A stretch of 64,000 nucleotides of DNA from Lucifuga dentata (lineage: Eukaryota > Chordata > Actinopteri > Ophidiiformes > Bythitidae), in assembly GCA_014773175.1 (NCBI GenBank), contig VXCM01002054.1, positions 64,031 to 128,030 of the forward strand, read 5' to 3'. Shown in pieces: positions 38,028-49,004 of this stretch. The notes beneath the pieces were generated by a model. The model worked only from the letters and a program-made list of their open reading frames with translations. It did no database searches and was not told where the DNA came from. The position numbers and the translations under genes were made by a program. Position 1 is the stretch's first letter, and the number at the start of each line of letters is the position of its first letter.

Positions 38028-38192
38028 TGGATGCTCATAGTGTGTGTCTTTTTATCAGGTGAAGGAGAAGCGGGAGGGGGAAGGGGTGTAAGATTTATCT
38101 GCTGCCATCGGAAAACTTTGACCCCGGAGTTGTAAATCTGTCAAAGGAGTCTAGCCAGCTCAACAGGAAACACGAAGAGGAAGGCTTGGGGG

Positions 38193-38253
38193 NNNNNNNN
38201 NNNNNNNNNNNNNNNNNNNNNNNNNNNNNNNNNNNNNNNNNNNNNNNNNNNNN
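38193..38253. other. Assembly gap, 61 N
   Basis: A run of N between GGGGG and GGGGGG. A G-rich low-complexity tract is likely inside. Confidence 0.98.
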
Positions 38254-38580
38254 GGGGGGTTGACGTTCCATGTTTACAATCCTGAAACTGATCCCTCACA
38301 GCCAGCGAATCTCCCTCCAGCGTCGCTCCTCTCCCACCACTACCTCTCAGAAATAAAAAAAAGTAAAACTCATATGCACACACACACGCATAAATAAACG
38401 ACACAGGAAATGACTTTTTCTAAAACATGGATGTTTCAAAATGTATGTGAAAGTTTCTGAAGTTTGTATGTTTTTCTCACTTTAGCTGCACGTTAATCAT
38501 CTCTTTCTCTTGCTGCATTAACAACGTTAACTTTTGTTACTTGACCAACAGGAAGGTGGCTGATCCTTAGCAGTGGGAGC

Positions 38581-38842
38581 CAGGGTCGGATTGGGATGCT
38601 AATTTTTACTGGGAATTTAAGGTGCCTAGCATGTTTGCTGAGTTTAAGTTAACTTTAATTAATATTATATTGTGCAGCGTAAAGGCCACTGGCCCACCAA
38701 TGGCTGCGGCCCATCAGGAAAAGTCCCGCCTCTCCTGGTGGCCAATCCGACTCTGGTGGAAGCTGATCAACCNCACTGGCCCACCAATGGCTGCGGCCCA
38801 TCAGGAAAAGTCCCGCCTCTCCTGGTGACCAATCCGACTCTG
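38581..38842. mobile_element. hAT-type MITE with 8-bp target duplication
   Basis: The left end CAGGGTCGGATTGG and the reverse complement of the right end CAGAGTCGGATTGG differ at one position. Flanks are GTGGGAGC (38573-38580) and GTGGAAGC (38843-38850), an 8-base duplication with one mismatch. Eight-base duplications and CAG termini are hAT hallmarks. An assembly duplication (38687-38772 and 38774-38859) sits inside, so the true element is about 175 bp. The two duplicate copies differ by one base (GGTGGCC against GGTGACC), suggesting they came from different alleles. Confidence 0.7.
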
Positions 38843-39059
38843 GTGGAAGCTGATCAACCATGGCGGAATTTGTTTAATGGCCTCACGTGCCATCTCCATC
38901 TTTACCATCGTTTGGTTCACCTTCATGACAGACTGACATGCGTGATGAGTGATGCACATCTCCTCAATTGCCACCATTTTTGTTTGCGCTATTCTGCAAA
39001 ATTGGAATGAAAAATTATGTTTCGGCCTGACACTGCCCCCTGGTGGATATCGCAAGTAT

Positions 39060-40285
39060 TATTCCAGACTCGATTGACCTCCGAAGTCGGATTCTTCCCA
39101 CTCGGAAGCTACAACTTCCGACCTCAAACCATTCCAGCCAAATGTAAACAAAAAAGCATGGCTGAACACCAATAAATACTGTAAGATTAAATAAATTTAG
39201 CAATAAACACTAACTAAAGTAAAGTTAGATTACAGGACTGTTTGGTTGTGTTATTTTACAATGATAATCACAGTATTAAACATTTGTGCAGAGAAGTAAT
39301 ATTCTGAAATTATTTACGCTTACATATCAATGGCAAATNAGTATTAAACATTTGTGCAGAGAAGTAATATTCTGAAATTATTTACGCTTACATATCAATG
39401 GCAAATTATTATACACTAGATACTGTAGTTAACTTGGCGACATATTTTGACCTTTTTATTTCAATGTCACATAAGAAAAAATACTTTATTTGCCTGTTAG
39501 CTGATCATTTCCATTCACAAAGCTCGCTTCCACATCACCGCCATGTTGAGTGACGCCATACTCATGAAGTTGGGGTAAGGTAAGGTAACTTTATTGATCC
39601 CCATTGGGGAAATTGGTTTGTCCCTGTGCTTAAAAGGACTTTACATANAAGGTAACTTTATTGATCCCCATTGGGGAAATTGGTTTGTCCCTGTGCTTAA
39701 AAGGACTTTACATACAAAAATATACACATCAAAGCACATTCAGTTGCATACTCAAGAAGGACATAAAAAAACCATTCAACAAGAACCGCAAAATTGCAAC
39801 AAGCAGGAGGAATGGTACATGGTACTGATAGGAACACTACTATATATAAAAACTACCCAATAAAAAATTAAAAAAAACAGTTGCTATGATGAAAAAAAAA
39901 AAAATGACNAAAAAAAAAAAAAACAACCCAACAGTTAATAAGTTAGTGAATACATACAAATTCAACAGATTAAAAATTCTAAGTGCATGGTGCAGATTAT
40001 CCCTTTTGTGTGTTTTTTATTGAAAAGTTTCACTGCTAAGAGCACGAAGGACTTTCAGAATCACTCAGTGGAGCATCTCAGCATGTTAAATCTGCCACTG
40101 AACACACTTTTCAAGCCAATGCATATACAATAAAACGGATGAGATACGGAACGACACATAGTCGTATTGTAGATAATTTTGGTCTGAGTTTCCCAGTCGG
40201 AGCTCCGACTTCAAGTGCCGTTCCAACACATTTTTCCAAGTAGGAAGTTGGAAAAATCCAAGTTCCGAGGTCTGACGAACGCAGC
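39060..40285. mobile_element. Possible DNA element with degenerate inverted ends
   Basis: Sequence near 39068, TGACCTCCGAAGTCGGATT, resembles the reverse complement of 40258-40278, CAGACCTCGGAACTTGGATT. Both sides carry further short TCGGAA/TTCCGA motifs. The ends are too diverged to define exact borders or target duplication. It encloses a LINE-type tail, a poly-A/N join near 39890-39922, and an assembly duplication at 39272-39338/39340-39406. Confidence 0.3.
39582..39714. repeat. LINE-type 3' tail, artificially duplicated
   Basis: The block 'ACTTTATTGATCCCC' followed by 'TTGGGGAAATTGG' is a terminal motif frequent in fish non-LTR elements. It appears twice (39582-39647 and 39649-39714) around an N at 39648, so only one copy is likely real. 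Confidence 0.55.
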
Positions 40286-41186
40286 ATAGCATGCGAGCAA
40301 ATATATGAGCTAATGTGGGCGGAGTTAACACCAAGTATAAACCTGGTTGAATGTCTTCAAAAGAAGCTTGACCCAACATGATTCCTCTGGGATGAGTGTG
40401 TCAGGTCCTGTGAGTCCTGTGCTTTGTGCCAACTTTGCAGGGGAATTGGACACAATACAGGGACTGGAGGGCCTGTTACTGAGCTCTGGAAAGACCAAGA
40501 CCTTGGCACACGTGGCACGCCATCACAGACCGCCTCAGGAACAGCTCAATTAGCCACCTGGCTAGTGCCTCCCTATCACAAGGCTATACTTTTCAGCCTG
40601 TGGGCAAAGGTGCAAAGGATTAACAGGATGGGATGATTTTTTTGGCAGCCAGCTGCATAAGCGAACACCTTCCTTTGCGCTGGATATAGTTTTTCTAGCT
40701 AATCATCCATGAAGCGTCTCTGTGACAAGATGAGATCATCCGGCAGCCATTGTTCACCACGAGCAGCCTCCACCTTCACACTGCATGCTACACCCTAATC
40801 CTCAGAGTACACAATGACAATGCCCAGCTGTTGTAGTGGTAAATTCATGCACAAATATGTACCTGAGTATTTCTAGGCAACAGCGAGAATGTGTAGGAGC
40901 ATTTCCACACAAAGTAAACAGAGCTTAGAGTCAGATAAAGAGAACTCATGAATGTGTGCACCATCGTTCTTTTATTAATAGTGGATTTTGAAGTTAGGAC
41001 GAGAATCCAGCCAAAACTACTGTATTTTGGTATTTCTGCTTTAATGTGTCAGTAATTTCTGGAAAAAATTACTTATAATATTTACTGTTATGTTAATTAA
41101 CTTCAGTCTTCACAACTCTCCAGTAACCAAATTTGAGGGTTTTTGTTTTTCTTCAAAAATGACTCATGAAATGTTAATATTGGCCG
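40286..41186. other. Gene-free stretch
   Basis: No exon or named repeat is recognised in these 900 bases. Confidence 0.5.
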
Positions 41187-41918
41187 TACTGTACTACAGG
41201 CCAGAAGTTTGAGGCCACCCCAGATTAAAAAAAAAAAAAAANATAAAAAAAAAAAAAAATCAATACACTGTTTGTTTTACAATTTATTGCACAGGAAACG
41301 ACAAAAAATACATAAAATAAATGTAACTAATTAGTTTTCAATAAGAACTTGTCAACAAGAGCACATTATGTAGCTACTATGGCTTAAGAAATGATTTTTA
41401 ATGAAGGCATCAGTCTGTATTAGTGTTGTGTTGTGTTCCAACTCCCTGCTGATGTGTTTTAACATTCTATTCAATAGCTGCTGTCTGCCTTCTCCCACAT
41501 CATTTNGGGGGGGGGGGGCTGGAGACTTGGTCCAAGTTAAAGGAATTAAGAAGAAAGAGAATTACTATTCCATCCTTCAAAGACACGTGATTCCATCCAG
41601 TTTACCAATTATTTGTCAAAACTTCATTCTTCAACAGGACAACGATCTGAAACATTCATCAAAATGATGCCAAAATTACATCCATTCAAAAGAGAAGCAA
41701 AAGGTTTTAGAATTCTGACTTGGTCAGAGGGGGCTACTTTGACAAAACCAAAGTCTGAGCCTGAAATGACTTCAATGTGCTTTGATGTTGACGAATTCTT
41801 CTTGAAAACTAATTACATTTCATTTTATATATTTTTGTCATTTCCTGGGGGGGGGNTTTTTTTTTTTTTTTTTTTTAAATCTGGGGAATGGCCTCAAACT
41901 TCTGGCCTGTGGTGTATA
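41187..41918 (+). mobile_element. Degenerate Tc1-like transposon
   Basis: Both ends share the inverted sequence ACAGGCCAGAAGTTTGAGGCC (left about 41197, inverted at about 41890) and are bordered by TA. Interior codons read CQNFILQQDNDLKHSSK (about 41614-41665), which matches the region around the second catalytic Asp of Tc1 transposases. A frame further on reads FRILTWSE, like the 'WP-x-QSPDLNP' approach segment. At 0.73 kb it is about half the normal length, with stops, a G-run/N at 41506-41518 and a poly-T/N join at 41850-41876. It cannot encode an active enzyme. Confidence 0.75.
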
Positions 41919-43157
41919 AACCCATGCTGCCCTCCAGACTGAGACGAAAAATGCCCACATGCTGTCACACACACAAACACGCATGCATGCACACAAACAC
42001 ACACACACACGCTTCTCACATTACGGTGCATTTTTCATGCTTTCACTGAGTGAAAAAAAAAAAGAAGTGTGAAGAACTCATTCACGCAAATATGCCACTG
42101 TGGCTCATCGCGTGCTGCAGTGGCCAACATGACGTAAAAACATGTCATTTGTGTTTATCTGTTGAGCCTTCTGTGCATGAAGAGGTGACGGAAGAGTCTA
42201 ATATCAAGAGTGTTTAACACAGGAAGTTGTGGCTCCTGTAACACCCATCCATGCTCAAAACGAAGCAGCACCTTTGAAAATCTCTTCCAAAATCTCTCGC
42301 AAATGCTTCCTTGCTCGCAGCTCTGGAAATTTCATTCGCTTACAAAAATCAACTCCATGGATACATCCCGCCTCATATGTTCATGCGTGTGCATGCCTGC
42401 AGGTGCATGTGTTTGCATGGCAGAGGTACAGAGGCCACGACAGGCCACGTTTGGAGAACTTGTTGTGGTAACAGATACGTATGTGGTTTCATAGAAAGGG
42501 AAGTGAAAGCTGAGGGCTGCAGCTGTTCATGTCTAGAAGTCCTCATCTATGCTAGCAACAAGGGAAAAGAAGAGAGAGGCTGTAATCATCAGCGTGCCAC
42601 AACTATCCGAGCGTTAAAATCCGACATGCCTGTGTGGCTCGCTGTGTGTATTATAGGCCTCCACGCCAAGAAGGGATCGTCAAACTTCCATTTTTAGCCA
42701 GCAGTCTTTCCGTTTTCCTGCTTACTGCTGGTAAAAACACAAACACATGTTGAAAAAATCGAAAGCTGATTCGAAAGCCTCTACCGTAGAAGACTGTGAT
42801 ATTTGCTGTAAATTGCTCAAATTGAAGTGACTCATCCGGGCTGGCTCTGACTGATGTGCCTCTGAAGGTCGCAGAGTCGTTACGACACAGAGTAACTCAC
42901 ACTTTGAAACTCTAATCCAGGCATGTCGTGTCTTACACTTACACTGCATCATCTGCATCCATAAAAGTCTGGGATTTCATAAGGTCACAGTAGCTGCTGG
43001 TGTATTTACGAGCTCTTGGATTATAAATTAACCTGTTTCTCCCTGACTAAATTTATGGGAAAACTAATGGAAGTGCCTAACTAATGAATTTGGAGTTTTA
43101 ATCAATATTTTTGGTGTCAACATCAAACTTGTTGCAGTCGAAGGGAGCTAATTACGT
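41919..43157. other. Gene-free stretch
   Basis: It contains CA-rich sequence at about 41967-42011 and no recognisable exon. Three overlapping plus-strand frames at 42210-42697 have no domain and are judged chance. Confidence 0.5.
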
Positions 43158-43520
43158 TTAAAGGAGCATACCATCTATTTTGCATGTTTGAGCCCCATAA
43201 ACATTACCTGCATACACTTTACGTTATCGCCAACCATTTTCCAAAACATCAAACCATATTTTAGTTTTAGTTATTTTGGCATACATGGCATACATGTTCT
43301 TCCATGCAGCTCCATGTTGAACCAGTTAAATTAAGTAACCTTGACAAAAAAATAAGAACACTATTTGGTTTGCTGTGATGAATTGCCTGTCTTTAGCACG
43401 TTTCAAGTCTCAAAAAGTTGATTTTAACAGCATATTAGAATTATCTGAAACCAATGGCAGTCTGGAAGGTAGGAAAAACAAATCTAAAAATGCTCTGCTC
43501 TGGTAGTACGTTTTGAAAAA
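43158..43520 (-). mobile_element. TTAA-flanked MITE, copy 7, internally deleted
   Basis: The left end TTAAAGGAGCATACC is intact. The core lacks part of the middle seen in copy 6, and homology ends after 'CTGGTAGTACGTTTTG'. No right terminal repeat remains. Confidence 0.75.
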
Positions 43521-43604
43521 TGGTCAATAAATTCAATATTAGCGCTAAATGTATTTGAGACTTATTTTATATCCTTATTTATATAACAGGTACCAGAGAA
43601 ACAA

Positions 43605-43619
43605 AGGTCAAAAAGGTCA
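43605..43619 (+). promoter_or_regulatory. Perfect DR3 nuclear-receptor repeat
   Basis: AGGTCA, three bases (AAA), then AGGTCA. A direct repeat with spacing 3 is the classical vitamin D receptor/RXR response-element layout (established knowledge). It starts about 85 bases beyond MITE copy 7. No promoter is visible nearby, so function is only inferred. Confidence 0.4.
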
Positions 43620-43675
43620 GAAAAGCAAATAGAAAGTAACGTGTTCAAATCTGTAAATGAAAACGCTCACTTCCA

Positions 43676-43883
43676 GCTATGGTTGAGGTGCTCTTGAGCA
43701 AGGCATTTTACCAGCACAGCACCACTGGATGCTGTCTTTGGCTAGAGAAGGCTGTAGCTGTATTGGGGCCTCTCCCAGGTGTCAAAGTGTGTGAATATGG
43801 AATTAAAAAAAAAAGAAATGTGAGCATGCTGGCATGCTCACATTTCTTTTTTTTTTTTTTTTTNTTTTTTTTTTTTTTTTAGA
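43676..43883. repeat. SINE-like fragment with poly-A/T hairpin tail
   Basis: The segment with 'GAGGTGCTCTTGAGCAAGGCA' resembles a motif common in fish short interspersed repeats. It ends in an A-run that continues into a near-perfect hairpin (arms 43805-43829 and 43832-43856, two-base loop) and then a poly-T tract with an N at 43864. The hairpin may be real or a head-to-head misjoin. Confidence 0.4.
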
Positions 43884-45006
43884 TGAGTACAGAGTAGGAG
43901 AGAGAGAGAGAGAGAGAGAGAGAGGTGAAGGTTGTTTTTGGACCGAACCCAAATTCCCCCACACTTCACCTCCCCATGTTCCTTCTTCCCCATCTCAGAC
44001 TCCCGCTCTAAGCCCTGAGCTCCAGTATGAAATCAGCATCAGGCCTGCAGGAAATGAGAGATCTCCACAGGAGATAGGGAGGGAGTGATGGGGAGGAGGG
44101 TGCCAACAGAGGAGGAGGAGACAAAAGAAAATAGTGGAAATAATCATAGATTTGACTTTCGACATCCAAACGTCAGCTCTCCTTGTTGCGGTCTCGTTTT
44201 CGCCTTCCTCTCCTTTTCCCTGCCTTTCTATCTGTTGATCTCCGTGAACATCTGCTTGCTGTGTGTGTTTGTGCATGCAGCTGTGCCTCGGAGTGCGTGC
44301 GTGCGTGCGTGCGTGTGTGTGCATAGCGAGGTTGAAGGGCTCGCCTTATGAAAGGCTCCGGGCTTGTTGTTCTTTCCTGGCACAGTAATTCGTTCGCTAA
44401 GCCAAGAAAGTGGACAAGCAGGGAGCTATTTCAGCAGGGCCTTGGTTTTGTTGTTCTACGCTCAAAGACAACATGACCCCGCGTGACCCCCGCAGCTACT
44501 CACGACGGCCGAAACACAGGGAAGCGTTCAACGAGTGGGAGGCCGACCACGGCGCAACCACGTGGCGCACCGTGCACAGATGAGTTTGTGCTTTGCTTTA
44601 AATGCTTTACCTGCAAACGCAATGGCCTGTGATTCAATAAGAGAGGCCTGCTTTAAGAGGAGTGGTCTCAAACATATTACACGGGGGCCGCGGGGGGATT
44701 TTGACTCTCAACATGTACACACAAGTGTGCGTGCGAACGCGAGTGTCTGCGTATAGATATAGATAAGCGAAGACACACACATATACACAGGGAGGGGTGG
44801 GGTTGCAATGAGGGGCTCAGTTAATGGCTTTTAAATTTCCACTGAGTGAGTGACTTACAACTGTGGAGGAGCACAGCTGTTCCTGATTTGGGGAACAAAG
44901 AGGGGGAACGGCAGCGATCTGAGAGACTGGACCAGGCTGCTCTCACTTAATGGGCTAAAATCTCTCAGGAATGACACAGATGTGTGTGTGTGTGTATGTA
45001 TGTATG

Positions 45007-45045
<39 letters not shown>

Positions 45046-45065
45046 ATTCTATGATTGCACATGTN

Positions 45066-45100
<35 letters not shown>

Positions 45101-45822
45101 ATTCTATGATTGCACATGTACTTTGCTGTGTATTTGCAGAATACGTCCACATACGTGTAAGTGTTTGTGTGTGGAAATGTGTGTGTCCTTGCGCGTAGTA
45201 GGATTGCGGGCAACAGGATACGTCTGCGTCTCCAGCTGTAGATTGTTGCTGTCAAGCCGGCGAGAGCAGACTTACAGCTCGACGGAGCCNGGAGTCTCAG
45301 AGATTTAATGCAGGGAGAAAGGAAGGAAATGGAGACAGAAAAGGAGGGACGAGATTAAGGCCAGAGCTCATTTTAGCAAGACGTCGAGAAGAGTTGAAAA
45401 ATCTCAGCCAGGTGGCAAAAAACCAAATTGATCAAAGACAACAACGCAGCAGATTTGAGCGTGGCCGCAAACTTTTTATATAGCAGAACACACCCCTNCC
45501 CCCGTCTACACACACGCACACATATGCCCTTCTCCCTTCTGAGCGGTGCTTTGTTTTCTGCTGCTGGCGAACGCAGCCCTTTTCCTCTGAGGCTCCCTTT
45601 GCTGCCTTGTAAAACATAGAAGGTCAGCGTCACATGACTGAGCTTTAGGACACCGAAGGCCCGGCCTGGCCCTCTGCCGTGCCGAGTGGGACTTGGGTGT
45701 CAAAGTGCACGTGGGTGGGGCTGCAGAGAGGGAGAAGGAAGGAAGGAAGGAAGGAAGGAAGGAAGGTGACTGATTGAGGGAGAAATAGTGAGAGTGAATG
45801 ACAGAAATATGGAGACTATGAG

Positions 45823-45868
45823 AGTAGAATTATTGGTTTACTGCATGCAGTAAACCAATAATTCTACT
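45823..45868. repeat. Perfect 46-bp palindrome, no spacer
   Basis: Arm 45823-45845 begins AGTAGAATTATTGG and arm 45846-45868 ends CCAATAATTCTACT. All 23 base pairs match and the centre is CTGCATGCAG. It can form a cruciform. It could also be an inverted assembly artefact. Confidence 0.9.
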
Positions 45869-46059
45869 GAGAAACTGAAACCACTAAAAGAATATTATTT
45901 CCATCCATCCATCCCTCCCTCCCCACAGAGCACCTTCCTCAGCTCCGAGCCCCTCATCTATCACCTCCTCCCAAAAACAGTGTAAATTTCTTCTCTGCAG
46001 GTGCTCAGTCACCCACAGACTGATGTAGTCGTGAATGAGCCTCTATTCTCTGAACCCCC

Positions 46060-46105
<46 letters not shown>

Positions 46106-46291
46106 TTCTCTCACTCTCTCTTTTTCACTGAGAGAGGAACTGACACACATATGGAACACACTCATCCTGGTAGCCGTCACAAGCGAGGGGAGGGGGGAAA
46201 CATGCCTTCATTGACACAAATACATACACACAAATGCACACCACATGCATGCACGCACACACACAAACTGTGCTGTAAGTGGAGTCTGTCA

Positions 46292-46341
<50 letters not shown>

Positions 46342-46555
46342 ACATTCACACACTCTGCACACAAAGTAAAATGTTTATTTTAAAGTGATTTTTCTTCTCA
46401 GTTTATATTTTCCAGGTGTTTTACATCCTTATATTTTAACTTCTTATCTTGTCTTACCTCTCTCTCTCTCTCTCTCTCTCTCTCCTCCTTGCAGAGCATC
46501 CCCAGAGGTCTCCCACTTTATAGGAGGCCTGTCACACTAATAGATTTCACCTTCT

Positions 46556-46594
<39 letters not shown>

Positions 46595-46619
46595 ATTCGC
46601 NTAATAGATTTCACCTTCT

Positions 46620-46658
<39 letters not shown>

Positions 46659-46802
46659 ATTCGCTCTTTCTCATCTGTTGCCATTACAGAACAAGCAGGA
46701 CCCTCAGTTATATATTGTGTGAGGAAAGAAGAAGTAAAAGTAGGAATAGCTCAGTGGGGAAATATTCCATTTATGCAATCACAGTTTCACTTAAGTAAAC
46801 AC

Positions 46803-46868
46803 AGAGAAGAGAAGAGAAGAGAAGAGAAGAGAAGAGAAGAGAAGAGAAGAGAAGAGAAGAGAAGAGAA
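46803..46868. repeat. (GAGAA)n pentanucleotide microsatellite
   Basis: About 13 uninterrupted units of the AGAGA/GAGAA pentanucleotide. The long minus-strand open frames here are its low-complexity translation. Confidence 0.95.
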
Positions 46869-47612
46869 GGAAAAATGGAAGGAAAAAATAAGGAAATATG
46901 GAAGAACAGCAGGAAGGAGAAAAGAAACAGAGAAGCATGGCAATGGAGAAAAAGTAAAGAAAAGGAGAGATAAAAGGATATAATGAATAAGTGATGTTTT
47001 GTGTTGAATCCAAACTCTCAATCTCTAAAATAACAAAACAAAAAAAAAAACACAAAAAAAATGTTATGGAATAAAAATAATATATATTTCCCTCTGAAAT
47101 ATAATGGAGTAAAAGTACAAATTCTCTTTAAACTGTACTTAAGTACTTGAGTAAATAGAGAATACTTGTGCTAACCTTTTTGGCAAGGAAGCAAAGACTC
47201 AGTATTTTATGGCAATTATGCAAATATGAGTATTAAATGCTGCCTTACATAAATAATTTAACATGAGTATTCATGATTTTTTCAGCCATGTATTGTGCTG
47301 TATTGAGTGATCTTTCAAAATAAAAGCTTATCTCTCTGTGGGTCTATGATCTTTTTATTTAGAAAAATCAATCCTACACTGTCAGAAGTTTGTCTGGGGC
47401 TCAGCTTGTTGGTACTTTGTGTGTCTGTTGTTTGTCTTGCATGTGTTGTGTGTGCCCTCTGGAACATACCTAACCTTACCTATCCCTCTTCCTCCTCCTC
47501 CTCCTCTTCCTCGCTCTTTTGTGCTCGTCCCTCATGTCACATCACATTTCCCCAGCAGCTCTAAGAAAAGGGCAAAGGCCCGTTGCATTGATGTGGGTCA
47601 CTTAGAGCCAGG

Positions 47613-47653
<41 letters not shown>

Positions 47654-48262
47654 AATACTGCATGACACCTTCTACAAACTGTCCTTCAACTGTCACCTTG
47701 AGCCCCAGTAATAAATATAAGATACCAAACATTTGCTTATTCATAAAGATGCGTGCATACAAACTTGTGCACGCACACACACATCCATTCACTCACACAC
47801 ATGCACACTCCTGGTTTCTTTGTTTTTGTCACACTTACTCCTACAGAGCAATGCACCATTACACCTCATTATCCCCCAAGTAGTTTTGGAAGAGAAGCTG
47901 TGCCAGACTGAGCTTTTGAAAGCAGTGATGGCTTGAAACATGCTGGACAACGACGCCACCTATTGGCAAACACGAGACACTCCTCCGGCACCGCAATGGG
48001 AGCTGCTGCAGAGAATATATGAGATGAATAGCCAGTGATATTGAGTGCATTCATCATCCAGTGACGGTAAATTCACTGAAGAAAACTGACATGAGCACCT
48101 AGACATCCATCAAAATTGTGTATTTGGCAACACACGTCTGAGGGTAATGGTGTTTCTGTGTTTTTAATAGTACCGCACACTTTCTGCATTTTCTCTGTCT
48201 CTTCCTTCTGTCATCTTCTTTTCCATTCTGCTTTTTCCAAAACTGTCTTTTAATGCATCCAG

Positions 48263-48854
48263 TTAAAGGACGATACCACCCTTTTTGCATGTGTGAGCCT
48301 AATATATTCAGTTTTCATACACATAACGTTACTGATAATCATTTCCCAAAACATACTACTGGAACGGTGAATTAAAAATGTTTTTCCTACCTTCCAGACC
48401 ACCATTAGTTTCAATTAATTCTGGTACGCTACTAAAATCAACTTGTTGATACTAGAAACGTTCTTGGGATAGTAAGCCATCATTGCGAACAAGACATGTA
48501 TTCAGTTTTTTTCATTCAAAGTTTCGTAATTTTAGCGTTTAAGCGCAATAAAAAGCATGGCGTGAATGTATGTCTCCACCAGGGAATATAGTCCCAAAAG
48601 AAGACCTGCATTTATGAAAAAATTTAAAGGACCATGACTTCATAAGGCTGTGTAACTATTAGCAGGAGAAACATGGATTTTTAAGGTGGGTGTATCACTT
48701 GAATATTTGATTTTGAAAGATTAAGAGATTTAGCAAAATATCAGGAAAGCTGAAATACGGTTTTATCCTTTGGGAAATGATTGTCAGTAATGTAACATGT
48801 ATGAAAACAGAATATATTAGGCACAAACATGCAAAATGAACGGTATGATCCTTT
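48263..48854 (+). mobile_element. TTAA-flanked MITE, copy 8 (long subfamily)
   Basis: It starts TTAAAGGACGATACC and is nearly collinear with copy 2 across its full length, without the assembly duplication. The right end is slightly degraded (ATGATCCTTTC in place of TTTAA). Confidence 0.88.
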
Positions 48855-48983
48855 CAGCAATCCTCTCCTCTAATTGGTGAAGGGAGGCTGAGGGGTTTGG
48901 TTTAAGGGGAAATCCCAGGAGTCTGCGAGGCCTGCTTCATGCCCACTCAACTGGAAAAGAGCCAAAATGTAGTCCCCACCATG

Positions 48984-49004
48984 CCCCCCACCCCACCCCA
49001 CCCC
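48984..49004 (-). other. Strong minus-strand G-quadruplex motif
   Basis: On the plus strand there are C-runs of 6, 4, 4 and 4 separated by single A bases. The complementary strand therefore has four G-runs with one-base loops, the arrangement expected to give the most stable parallel quadruplex. Confidence 0.8.

Larger units (their letters stand above)
43884..48262. other. Gene-free, microsatellite-rich stretch
   Basis: No coding exon is recognised. It has GA runs at 43897-43923 and 45009-45099, GT/GTAT at 44981-45008, GGAA at 45733-45766, TC runs at 46063-46102 and 46563-46655, AC runs at 46293-46336 and 47616-47651, and the palindrome and GAGAA repeat listed separately. Assembly duplications surround N at 45065 and 46601. 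Confidence 0.6.
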
